A stretch of 47,483 nucleotides of DNA. It comes from Candidatus Woesebacteria bacterium GW2011_GWB1_33_22 (GTDB lineage Bacteria; Patescibacteriota; Microgenomatia; UBA8517). The position numbers and the translations under genes are program-made. Under the pieces are notes generated by a model that was given only the letters and a program-made list of their open reading frames with translations, searched no databases and was not told where the DNA came from. Numbering within the stretch: the stretch's first letter is position 1; every line of letters begins with the position of its first letter. Below, piece by piece: positions 38,678 to 45,361 of this stretch. The DNA lies in NCBI GenBank assembly GCA_000989765.1, contig LBOW01000003.1, positions 1 through 47,483 of the forward strand. Direction: 5' to 3'.

Positions 38678-38772
38678 AAGAGATAGTCCGGCACTCTAAG
38701 TAATTAGAGATTACAGAAAGCATAATCTCACAGGTTGGGCGCAACTCCCAACCCCGCAACCAAATTTCGACT

Positions 38773-39024
38773 ATGTATTTTGTATATATTTTGTTGTGTG
38801 AAGATGACAGTTTATATACTGGGTACTCAAACAATCCCCAAAAACGTTTTTTAGATCATAAAAACGGTAAGGGTGGAAAATATACAAAATCGCACAAACC
38901 AATTAAACAAATTTACTTAGAAAAATTATCTTCTAAATCTGATGCGTTAAAAAGAGAAGCTCAAATCAAGAGTTGGACTAGGTTTAAAAAGATCAAAGTT
39001 CTTAAATTAGATTTACTTAAATAG
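38773..39024 (+). CDS. GIY-YIG nuclease-like protein (UPF0213/YhbQ type)
   Basis: 83 residues. YFVYILLCEDDSLYTGYSNN carries the GIY-YIG equivalents (VYI...LYTGY), then RFLDHKNGKGGKYTKSH with the conserved Arg and His region, and an ALKREAQIKSWTR..KI motif with the Glu. This is the small stand-alone subfamily common in bacteria and abundant in Patescibacteria. It starts 11 bases after the intron-bearing tRNA but is outside the intron, so a homing role is not proven. Confidence 0.9.
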   Translation: MYFVYILLCEDDSLYTGYSNNPQKRFLDHKNGKGGKYTKSHKPIKQIYLEKLSSKSDALKREAQIKSWTRFKKIKVLKLDLLK

Positions 39025-39381
39025 CTCCATCCATTTTTGCCAGTTGGGTTTTGATTTAACTTCCTCTTCTTCAGGTATAATTGGAGCAAGTTTCCTAACA
39101 ATATCAGCCTCAGGTAAAACAATAACTATCTCCCCTTCTTTGACTAGTCCTAATTTATTTCTTAATTGTTCTTCCATAAATTCATCACTTTGAACTATTT
39201 TTACTTGTTCTTCTAGTTTTTTATTTTCTTCTACTTGTTTTTCAAGTTTGGCTTGATTCTTCTTGATTAGTGCATCGCCGTCTCTAATTCTTTTAATACC
39301 CTTGATAAAAGATGAGGTAAGCACAACCAAAAGAACAATTGAGGTTAAAGGACCTATAATATTGACTATTTTTTTATTCAA
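39013..39381 (-). CDS. FtsB/DivIC-like septum formation initiator
   Basis: 122 residues from a TTG at 39381 with AGGGGG as ribosome site (a longer frame to 39420 has none). One membrane helix (about 7-27), a coiled coil (about 30-72, DALIKKNQAKLEKQVEENKKLEEQV), then FMEEQLRNKLGLVKEGE, the typical DivIC/FtsB motif after the coil. A division-complex protein facing outward. It converges with the GIY-YIG gene and is divergent from the recombinase gene, overlapping neither by much. Confidence 0.87.
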   Translation of the reverse strand: MNKKIVNIIGPLTSIVLLVVLTSSFIKGIKRIRDGDALIKKNQAKLEKQVEENKKLEEQVKIVQSDEFMEEQLRNKLGLVKEGEIVIVLPEADIVRKLAPIIPEEEEVKSKPNWQKWMELFK

Positions 39382-39411
39382 GTTATAATACCCCCTAGGC
39401 GTTAAATTATT

Positions 39412-40275
39412 ATGACACAAGACTCAATCAAAAGCTTACTACCCGAGTTTATAAAGTCACTTGAGAAATTGGGTAGATCACCTGCCACAATATTGGCATA
39501 TAAATCTGACCTAGAGCAGTTAGTGGAATTTTTGACAAAAAAAAATATTGCTACTCCTGACAAAATTAAATCTGAAGATTTAGATTCATTCAGAGATACT
39601 TTACTTTCTCAAAAATACACTCCAAAATCTGTTTCAAGAAAACTAAATGCTGTTAAAACATTTTTTCGATGGATGGTCGAAGAAAACTATCTAACTACAG
39701 ATTTGTCAAAAAATGTATCTCACCCCAAAGTTGAAGCAACTCAACCTAGATTTTTAACACCTCTTGAATATAGAGCCTTAAGAGATGCAACAAGGTCTGA
39801 TTTAAGAATTTCAGCCATGGTCGAGCTTATCCTGCAAACAGGGCTTAGAATTTCAGAAGTTGCAAATATTAAATCAAGCGACATCACTGATTCAACCTTA
39901 AAAGTTGAAGGCTATGCCACACAACCTGAAAGAACAATACCTTTAAATAAACCCGCAAAAGATGCAATCGATAGATATTTGACTGAAAGACCAACTATAT
40001 TTTCAGAATATATGTTTATCAGTAAAACTGGAAAGCCATTGGCTGTCAGAAATATTAGAGCATCAATTGATAGATTTATTCAAAAAGCTGAACTTCCTAA
40101 ATACTCCGTTAATGATTTAAGAACAACTTTTATTGTAGAAAACGTTAAAAACGGAGTTGATTTAATGCTTATCTCACAAGTTTCAGGCCACAAAAGACTT
40201 TCAACAACTGAAAGATACTTAGAACTTGCAAACATTAAAGAGGTAGGCAAAAAACCTACATTAATCGAGCTTTAA
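39412..40275 (+). CDS. Tyrosine recombinase (Xer-like), catalytic set altered
   Basis: 287 residues. SAM-like N-terminal domain (about 1-95) and integrase domain. Arg 146 (LQTGLRISEV), Arg 237, His 260 (SGHKRLSTTERYL) and Tyr 269 are present. The HxxR box reads NDLR (Asn 234 in place of His), and the beta-hairpin that normally carries the catalytic Lys (GKGNKERxxP in XerD) reads GYATQPERTIP with no Lys. The length fits XerC/XerD, so it could still resolve chromosome dimers in this lineage, or be a variant with lowered activity. A dif site was not identified here. Confidence 0.9.
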   Translation: MTQDSIKSLLPEFIKSLEKLGRSPATILAYKSDLEQLVEFLTKKNIATPDKIKSEDLDSFRDTLLSQKYTPKSVSRKLNAVKTFFRWMVEENYLTTDLSKNVSHPKVEATQPRFLTPLEYRALRDATRSDLRISAMVELILQTGLRISEVANIKSSDITDSTLKVEGYATQPERTIPLNKPAKDAIDRYLTERPTIFSEYMFISKTGKPLAVRNIRASIDRFIQKAELPKYSVNDLRTTFIVENVKNGVDLMLISQVSGHKRLSTTERYLELANIKEVGKKPTLIEL

Positions 40276-40452
40276 TTTTTTGATTTCTTCTGTCACTGAA
40301 TTTAACATATCTTCATATACCTTGATTTCAGAATATTGTAGTTCAGAATGTGCACTCTCATGTTTAACTCCATGAAAATGTTTGTACATTTCCACAAGTT
40401 TTTCTTTGTACTCATCTCTTTTTTTAATTAAACTCGCAAGTTTTTTGTCCAT
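40261..40452 (-). CDS. Hypothetical short coiled-coil protein
   Basis: 63 residues, helix-rich (LASLIKKRDEYKEKLVEMYKH; VYEDMLNSVTEEIKKLK) with a central His-rich stretch (HFHGVKHESAHSE). Starts 15 bases downstream of tRNA-Ile on the same strand. Overlaps the recombinase end by 15 bases convergently. No family recognised. Confidence 0.6.
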   Translation of the reverse strand: MDKKLASLIKKRDEYKEKLVEMYKHFHGVKHESAHSELQYSEIKVYEDMLNSVTEEIKKLKLD

Positions 40453-40466
40453 TAGATATTATTTTG

Positions 40467-40538
40467 TGGGCCTGGAAAGAGTCGAACTTTCGTCCTAAAT
40501 TTATAAGATTTATGTCCTAACCGTTGAACGACAGGCCC
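40467..40538 (-). tRNA. tRNA-Ile(UAU)
   Basis: Acceptor GGGCCTG pairs with CAGGCCC, discriminator A; D arm GTTCAACGGTTAGGAC; anticodon stem TAAAT/ATTTA with loop CTTATAA, so the anticodon is TAT; T arm GAAAG-TTCGACT-CTTTC. Reads AUA codons directly. No full CCA encoded. Confidence 0.9.
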
Positions 40539-40553
40539 AAAGTTATGAAGGTA

Positions 40554-41417
40554 TTATATCTTATTTTTTGAAGCGCCGCGACCAAAGGCATTATCCATAT
40601 GTTCCCAATCTCTAACTTTCCTTATTTTTAAATTTTTCTTCCAAATTGCCGAGAGAGCACTCATATCAATTTTCTTTTGTACGGCAAAAGAAAGTAGTCC
40701 TAAGGTATCTTTCGGAAAACAGGCTCCACCAAATCCAAGATCACCATCTGGACCAGGAACAGAAAGATGTGTTCCTATCCTTGGATCGGCAGAAACCGCA
40801 GGATATATTTCTTTATAATTAGCTCCAACATGCTCTGCGAGCATGAAAAACTCATTAGCCAATAAAACTTTACTTGCAAGCATTAAATTGCTCATATATT
40901 TAATAATTTCAGCTTCTGTTAAACCTGTTATGAAATATTTCTGGTCTTTAGGTAAAATTGTTTTGTATAGTTGTCTTAATCTATCCCCTATACGCTTTTC
41001 GCTGATACCTATTACGGTCCTTGCGGGTCTCATAAAATCTTCTTTTGCTTTATTCTGTGTTAAAAATTCAGGATTCATTGCAAAATTAACTTTTGGATAT
41101 TTTTTGGCATATTTGGCTGTAGTTCCAGGAAGTGAAGTTGACTTAAGAATAATAATTTTACTTGTTCCTGAAACTTTTGGAACAATTAGGTCTAAAACAC
41201 CTTCCACAATACTCATATCCATACCTGAATAATTTCTAAACATTGGAGTAGGAACACAAACAAATATATATTCGCAATTTTCTACTACTTCATCAAAAGT
41301 ATTAGGAGATTTTTTAAATTTATCAAACCAAAAGACCCTATTCTGCTTTGCAGAAGCAAATCCAGCACCAGTTGCCTCTCCTACAAAGCCATAACCAATT
41401 ATTCCAATATTGTTCAT
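40554..41417 (-). CDS. UDP-glucose/GDP-mannose dehydrogenase family protein, short form
   Basis: 287 residues against about 400-450 in the family. NAD-binding GIIGYGFVGEATG (5-17), CVPTPM (54-59), STSLPGTT (93-100), EAEIIKYMSN..A (168-182) and the catalytic Cys 233 (GFGGACFPKD). The C-terminal UDP-binding domain is missing; the protein stops shortly after the central dimerisation helix. It is probably a natural short form as no truncation signs (frameshift) are seen. It would oxidise a nucleotide sugar for surface polysaccharides. Confidence 0.9.
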   Translation of the reverse strand: MNNIGIIGYGFVGEATGAGFASAKQNRVFWFDKFKKSPNTFDEVVENCEYIFVCVPTPMFRNYSGMDMSIVEGVLDLIVPKVSGTSKIIILKSTSLPGTTAKYAKKYPKVNFAMNPEFLTQNKAKEDFMRPARTVIGISEKRIGDRLRQLYKTILPKDQKYFITGLTEAEIIKYMSNLMLASKVLLANEFFMLAEHVGANYKEIYPAVSADPRIGTHLSVPGPDGDLGFGGACFPKDTLGLLSFAVQKKIDMSALSAIWKKNLKIRKVRDWEHMDNAFGRGASKNKI

Positions 41418-41500
41418 AAAGCTAGTAACTAGATATTAGACACTAAAAACTAGAAAAAAACAACTAGTAGCTAGATTCTAAATTCTAGATTCTAATTTCT
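41418..41500. repeat. TAGAATCTAG-type repeat array, intergenic
   Basis: A run of CTAGT and TCTAGA units: GCTAGTAACTAGATATTAGA, CAACTAGTAGCTAGATTC, AAATTCTAGATTCTAA. Same type as the pth repeat at 22468-22501. No gene seen. Confidence 0.6.
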
Positions 41501-41505
41501 TGTGC

Positions 41506-43851
41506 CTAAAGTTTTGCACGTCTAGTGATTTCTGCTTCTACAAGTTTCATGTCACGGCCATGTTTTAGTCTACTCATTTCTTTAATAATTTCTGCTGTCC
41601 TTTCGTTTTTCATGGCATTAATTTTTGCCATGTCCATTGTGGTATCCAACGAAAACGGTGTTTGTGGTTGATTTTTAACAATTGTTTTAACATAGGCATG
41701 GAATCTTTCAACGTTCAAGAGGTCATCCTCGCCGAACGTAGGAGAAAATTCATGTTGTAAATAATTTGCATCAGTTACACCAACTCTAAATGAAATCTTT
41801 GTACCAACGTTACCAAAAACGGCATTTTTAACCTCTTCCTCCATCTGACCTATAAATTGGTTAGCAACTGTTAAATTGAGCTTATATTTTCTGGCTTCAG
41901 ATAAAATTACAGCAAAATCAGGGGTTGCAAAATTTTGAAACTCATCAACATATAAATAGAAATCGCGTCTTTGTTCCTCTGGGGTATCGCTTCTACTCAT
42001 AGCTGCCATTAGAATTCGAGGAACCAAAATAAGGCCTAAAAAGTTGGAATTTTCCTCACCCAGTTCGCCTTTAGCGAGATTAATAAGTAAAATTTTGCCA
42101 TTGTCCATCGCATCCCTAAATGAGAATGATGAGACAGATTGACCAATAATATTTCTTATCATCTTGTTGGTAACAAATCTTCCAAATTTTGAAGTTATAT
42201 AATCCAAAACCTCTGATTTATGAAAATCGCTGGTTTGGGCAATTTGATCGGTCCAGTAACGTCTTATAATCGGGTCTGTAACCTTAGGAAGAAGCTCTTG
42301 AACATACCTTGAATCAGTTAAAGCTCTCATAAGTTCAACGAATGTGGACCCTTTTTCAGACATAATAGTAAGCATGGCGTTTCTTACTGCGTGTTCAAAA
42401 CGAGGCCCAACAATACCTGTTTTGTAAGGATCAAAAAGTTTATACATCATGTTAATAATTGACGAGGCTACAAAGTGCTTTTCATCTTCAGTTGAGGCCT
42501 CCATTAAGTTAAGACCAAAAGGTCGTTCTGTGTCTGAAGGTCTAAAATAAATCACGTCTTCAGCTCGTTCTGGAGGAATAAGTTTTAAAATATCTTCAAC
42601 AGCATCTCCATGTGGGTCCATAAAACAAACTCCTTTACCACTATTAATATCTTGCATAATCATACTTTTTAGAAGTTCTGTTTTACCTGTACCAGTTGCA
42701 CCGATAATATAAACGTGACGTCGCCTATCATCATCCTCAATTGCAATTTTTCTTGTCACTCCACGGTAAATACTTTTACCAATGTAAAGACCCTCCTCGG
42801 GAATTTCAGCTGGAGCAGGAGCTGTTTTACTATGCAACCAATGAATGTGGGGTGTTGTTATCTGTCTATTTGGAAAATGAAAAATTGTAGCAAGTTCTTC
42901 AGTATTTAATACTGATACATGATTTTTAAAAACATTAAACATTGGCTGATAACGATATAGGAAATCTTGCATAAAACCTCCCTTGTTATATATTTTTCTT
43001 GATCCAAAATTGTTATACTCTCCAGACGTTTGTCCAATTGAAGAAATTATATTATCAAGATGAACTTTAGCCATTTCTTTAGTCTGAGCCGTAGTAACTA
43101 CCCTAATTGAAGTTTCAAAACCAGCTTTACTAATTTTTCCTTCAATAGCTTCAAGTTGCTTTGCTGAAACTGAATATTTGGCACTTTCTGAACTACTTTC
43201 TTGTTTTTTGGTTTCTGAAATAAACTTACTTCCCAATTTTTGCCATTCAGATTCGGCAGGGGAAATTAAAATTTGAATTGCAGCAGCTTCATTTTGACCC
43301 ATTTTGGCTAAACTTGATGTTAAGGAAGCTAAAATATCAGTTGGTAAATCCTTAAAAGTTTTTAATGGATAGAAATTGGCCTTGTTAAGTTGTAAAGCTT
43401 TATAGGCAACCCTACCTACCTGCGCAGGCAGGCCTTCTTCACTAAAAATATTAATTTCTTGCACTTCTTTAACTTCTGCATCTGAATAAGCACCATGGAT
43501 TGATTTTTCAATTAAATCTTTATATAAACTAGGGGTCCAAACGTAAAATTTAATATCTCCCACTCTTGCAATTATTTCAAATGATATTGCTGGTTGAACA
43601 GAGAATTTTTGTTTCCAACCACCTCTCTTAATTGAATAAAGGGAAGCAAAAAGCTGTTCCATCGCATCGGTCTTTGTTTCATTCAATCTCGGTACTGAAA
43701 CTTGTAGATAAACCGAGTCGACAGACTTTTCTTCCCTACCTCTGTACTTAAAAATAATAAACAAAACATAACCAATAACTGTAAATAAAAAGGCAAGAAA
43801 AATAATACTAGTTAAAAATAAAATTATTATATTAAGATCTGGTATTATCAT
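41506..43851 (-). CDS. VirD4/TraG-like type IV secretion ATPase
   Basis: 781 residues. Two N-terminal hydrophobic stretches (about 5-33), a 330-residue domain of its own type, then the P-loop ATPase: Walker A GATGTGKT (384-391), FMDPHGD after it, Walker B YLYVDEFQNF, and NLTVANQFIGQM, a TraD/VirD4 feature. These proteins couple DNA or protein to export or act in pili-linked DNA movement. A CCTACCTGCGCAGGCAGG repeat gives residues about 140-146. It overlaps the small downstream-coded gene at its start by four bases. No relaxase or other T4SS genes are in the window. Confidence 0.88.
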   Translation of the reverse strand: MIIPDLNIIILFLTSIIFLAFLFTVIGYVLFIIFKYRGREEKSVDSVYLQVSVPRLNETKTDAMEQLFASLYSIKRGGWKQKFSVQPAISFEIIARVGDIKFYVWTPSLYKDLIEKSIHGAYSDAEVKEVQEINIFSEEGLPAQVGRVAYKALQLNKANFYPLKTFKDLPTDILASLTSSLAKMGQNEAAAIQILISPAESEWQKLGSKFISETKKQESSSESAKYSVSAKQLEAIEGKISKAGFETSIRVVTTAQTKEMAKVHLDNIISSIGQTSGEYNNFGSRKIYNKGGFMQDFLYRYQPMFNVFKNHVSVLNTEELATIFHFPNRQITTPHIHWLHSKTAPAPAEIPEEGLYIGKSIYRGVTRKIAIEDDDRRRHVYIIGATGTGKTELLKSMIMQDINSGKGVCFMDPHGDAVEDILKLIPPERAEDVIYFRPSDTERPFGLNLMEASTEDEKHFVASSIINMMYKLFDPYKTGIVGPRFEHAVRNAMLTIMSEKGSTFVELMRALTDSRYVQELLPKVTDPIIRRYWTDQIAQTSDFHKSEVLDYITSKFGRFVTNKMIRNIIGQSVSSFSFRDAMDNGKILLINLAKGELGEENSNFLGLILVPRILMAAMSRSDTPEEQRRDFYLYVDEFQNFATPDFAVILSEARKYKLNLTVANQFIGQMEEEVKNAVFGNVGTKISFRVGVTDANYLQHEFSPTFGEDDLLNVERFHAYVKTIVKNQPQTPFSLDTTMDMAKINAMKNERTAEIIKEMSRLKHGRDMKLVEAEITRRAKL
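43415..43432. repeat. CCTACCTGCGCAGGCAGG palindrome in VirD4-like gene
   Basis: Near-palindrome related to the CCTGCCTGCCGGCAGGCAGG family with CG to GC centre change. In frame, encoding GLPAQVGR. Confidence 0.75.
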
Positions 43852-44177
43852 CTGTCAAACACCACCTTCCAACCAAAAAATATGGCTTTTTTAAATATTC
43901 TAAGCCAATAAGCAATAGACCATATTTTACTATCTTCTTTATTTCCATCTTTAATATCTTTTTCCATTTGGTCTTTACTTTTTTGAGGAATTACAATTTT
44001 ATACTTGGTATCATCTGTTGATTGAGTTAAGTTTTGTCCATTATCATCAGCAATGTTAACCTTAAAATGAGTTGGAACAGGAGTTATAACCTCTTTCCTT
44101 TCTATGTTTAAAGGTGAAGCTTCATCAATATTCTCATATTTATTTTTAACAGGTTCCCTCTCAGGCAGTATTCCCAT
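43848..44177 (-). CDS. Hypothetical protein upstream of VirD4-like ATPase
   Basis: 109 residues, polar and charged N-terminal 75 residues (disordered-looking, with IVIPQKSKDQMEKDIKDGNKE), then a possible membrane-associated helix at the C-terminus (IWSIAYWLRIFKKAIFFGWKVV). It overlaps the ATPase start by four bases, so it probably works with it. No family recognised. Confidence 0.62.
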   Translation of the reverse strand: MGILPEREPVKNKYENIDEASPLNIERKEVITPVPTHFKVNIADDNGQNLTQSTDDTKYKIVIPQKSKDQMEKDIKDGNKEDSKIWSIAYWLRIFKKAIFFGWKVVFDR

Positions 44178-44189
44178 GAATTAATAATA

Positions 44190-44573
44190 TCACAATGGAT
44201 ACAACATTAAGTTTGGAATTTGACTGAAATGTTTTTTATTTAAAGTTACAATTTGCGCTCCAATTTCCATGGCTGTTGCGGCAATAATATAGTCAGGAAC
44301 TTCTAAGCCTTTTATTTTATCTCTATAAATTTCCCCAGCAATTTTAGATATTTTCCAATTTAAATCAACTTCTGTAAAATGTGATAATAATTTAGACATT
44401 CTCTCGCTTTGTATTGTATCTTTTGAACTTTTTCCAGAAAACAGTTCAAAAGCAGTTATTGTAGATATAAATAGATGATCAACAACTCCGTCAAAATTCG
44501 CAAACACTTGTCTAGCTTTCTTGTTTTGTCTTAAGGCATCAATAATAATATTGGTATCAAAAATATAATTCAT
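44190..44573 (-). CDS. vapC: PIN-domain toxin, VapC type (second)
   Basis: 127 residues from the ATG at 44573, which overlaps the antitoxin stop by ATGA (an upstream in-frame ATG at 44582 is also possible). PIN residues: D6 (IFDTNIIIDAL), E41 region (TAFELFSG), and VPDYIIAATAMEIGA near 94-108 with the third Asp, followed by TLNKKHF. An Mg-dependent RNase in known cases. Standard toxin-antitoxin partner for the Phd-like protein. Confidence 0.92.
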   Translation of the reverse strand: MNYIFDTNIIIDALRQNKKARQVFANFDGVVDHLFISTITAFELFSGKSSKDTIQSERMSKLLSHFTEVDLNWKISKIAGEIYRDKIKGLEVPDYIIAATAMEIGAQIVTLNKKHFSQIPNLMLYPL

Positions 44574-44830
44574 TTGTCCCACTTACCTAAAAAATTAGCA
44601 GAACCTTTTTTCCTTAATGGGTTATCCTCTTTAGCATATATAAAATCAATTGAAGCTAAGTCTAAAGACTTTAACAAGCCTTTACTTTTATTAAATTTAG
44701 AAATCGGTGAAATATTTGCGATTAATTTATTGTCTTTTTCAATCATTATAGTTTTGCCCATAGAAACCCATGTCAAAATATCAAAAAATTGATTCCTCGC
44801 TTTTGTTGCTGAAAATGTTATTGTTTGCAT
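44570..44830 (-). CDS. Phd-type antitoxin (second)
   Basis: 86 residues, MQTITFSATKARNQFFDILT and MGKTIMIEKDNKLIANI in the N-terminal Phd fold, then an acidic and basic tail (LDLASIDFIYAKEDNPLRKK) for the toxin. Upstream promoter has a palindrome at the -10. Coupled to the toxin gene. Confidence 0.87.
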   Translation of the reverse strand: MQTITFSATKARNQFFDILTWVSMGKTIMIEKDNKLIANISPISKFNKSKGLLKSLDLASIDFIYAKEDNPLRKKGSANFLGKWDK

Positions 44831-44836
44831 ATTAAT

Positions 44837-44865
44837 ATATTAACACCTGACGTACATCTTGTCAA
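44837..44865 (-). promoter_or_regulatory. Promoter with palindromic -10 region, toxin-antitoxin 2
   Basis: Minus strand: TTGACA (44860-44865), 17-bp spacer, TAATAT (44837-44842). The palindrome TTAATATATTAA overlaps the -10, a probable site for autorepression by the antitoxin. Confidence 0.75.
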
Positions 44866-44875
44866 TAGAAAAAGA

Positions 44876-45361
44876 CTACATCTTCCATACTTCTTCTTTT
44901 ATTTTTTTCTTGAAATTTGTGAAGCGGGCGAGAGTAAAAAGATAATCACTGAGACGATTGAGGTACGGCAAGATCTTTGCTGTAGACTGTAGACTGTAAG
45001 CAATAAGCGTTCTTTCAGCTCGACGGCAAAGAGCGCGGGCATAGTACAGCTTCACAGCTCTTGAAGTTCCTGAGTAAATAATAAAGTTGGCAAGAACTGG
45101 CATTTTTTTCTCCATCGTATCAATTTCTTTTTCGAGTTTTTTTGTCGCGTCCTTTGGCATTGCAAGGTCAGACCTTGCAAGTATGGCGTTTATTATAAAA
45201 AGATTTCTTTGAATTTCTTGAAGTTCCCCTATTATTCCTAAATATGAATTTAGTTCATCAATTGCTCCAATAGTATTAATTAGTTTTGAAGATTTTGAAA
45301 CTCTTTTTCCACTAAACGTCCCCGTCATCCCCTTATCCCCTGTTTTTGTATAAACACTCAT
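44876..45361 (-). CDS. ATP:cob(I)alamin adenosyltransferase, PduO type
   Basis: 161 residues. N-terminal TKTGDKGMTGTFSG (5-18) with the ATP-binding motif, GAIDELNSYLG (32-42), RAERTLIAY (114-122) and NRLSDYLFTLAR (135-146) are all standard for PduO-type enzymes. It makes adenosylcobalamin, the cofactor of the ribonucleotide reductase gene directly upstream (TAA and ATG are adjacent). Residues about 60-68 (ILARSDLAM) and 121-130 (AYSLQSTAKI) are encoded by two repeat types. Somewhat shorter than typical (about 180). Confidence 0.93.
   Translation of the reverse strand: MSVYTKTGDKGMTGTFSGKRVSKSSKLINTIGAIDELNSYLGIIGELQEIQRNLFIINAILARSDLAMPKDATKKLEKEIDTMEKKMPVLANFIIYSGTSRAVKLYYARALCRRAERTLIAYSLQSTAKILPYLNRLSDYLFTLARFTNFKKKIKEEVWKM
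44980..45007. repeat. CTGTAGACTGTAGACTGTAAGC tandem repeat in adenosyltransferase
   Basis: A TGTAGAC unit repeated with flank TGTAAGC, same kind as in the exonuclease gene (32541-32569). In frame. Confidence 0.7.
45160..45180. repeat. Perfect 21-bp palindrome in adenosyltransferase
   Basis: Arms TTGCAAGGTC and GACCTTGCAA around a central A. The longest copy of the AAGGTCnGACCTT family. In frame, encoding about LARSDLA. Confidence 0.85.

Larger units (their letters stand above)
38515..38720 (+). ncRNA. Group I intron (about 206 nt, IC3-like)
   Basis: P1: exon GGCT pairs with guide GGCC region (38527-38530), with the conserved U-G pair at U38514-G38527. P2: CACTTT (38530-38535) with AAAGTG (38549-38554). 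P3: CTTGGC (38558-38563) with GCCAAG (38647-38652). P4/P5 lie in ATCGGGGAACGCC..GGTCAATCCCGA. P7: GACTA (38639-38643) with TAGTC (38684-38688) in the typical AGAGACTA and GATAGTCC context. P8: CATCC/GGATG. P9: CTCTAA-GTAA-TTAGAG. The last base is G (38720). Compact like the Azoarcus tRNA-Ile intron. No ORF inside. Confidence 0.88.
38485..38762 (+). tRNA. Split tRNA(CAU), initiator-like, with group I intron
   Basis: Exon 1 is 38485-38514 and exon 2 is 38721-38762. Acceptor TGCGGGG pairs fully with CCCCGCA (38752-38758), then A and genomic CCA. Joined exons give anticodon stem TGAGG/TCTCA and loop CTCATAA, so CAT is 34-36 and the intron lies between U33 and C34. Apart from T1 the acceptor matches E. 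coli tRNA-fMet (GCGGGG/CCCCGC), and T1-A72 is a weak pair, as initiators need. Other parts are unusual: the D arm is only GTGT-ACAGT-GCAC, without GG, and the T arm is TTGGG-CGCAACT-CCCAA, without TTC. The anticodon stem lacks three G-C pairs. Total mature length is 72 with CCA. Confidence 0.8.

Noticed and set aside
38515-38720. Riboswitch or tmRNA interpretation of the structured RNA
   Set aside because: tmRNA would need a tag ORF and a tRNA-Ala-like end. The P3/P7/P8 core, U-G splice pair and terminal G fit group I intron better.
41418-41500. CRISPR-like array
   Set aside because: The units are short, overlap, and have no spacers of even size, so it is an imperfect repeat tract and not CRISPR.
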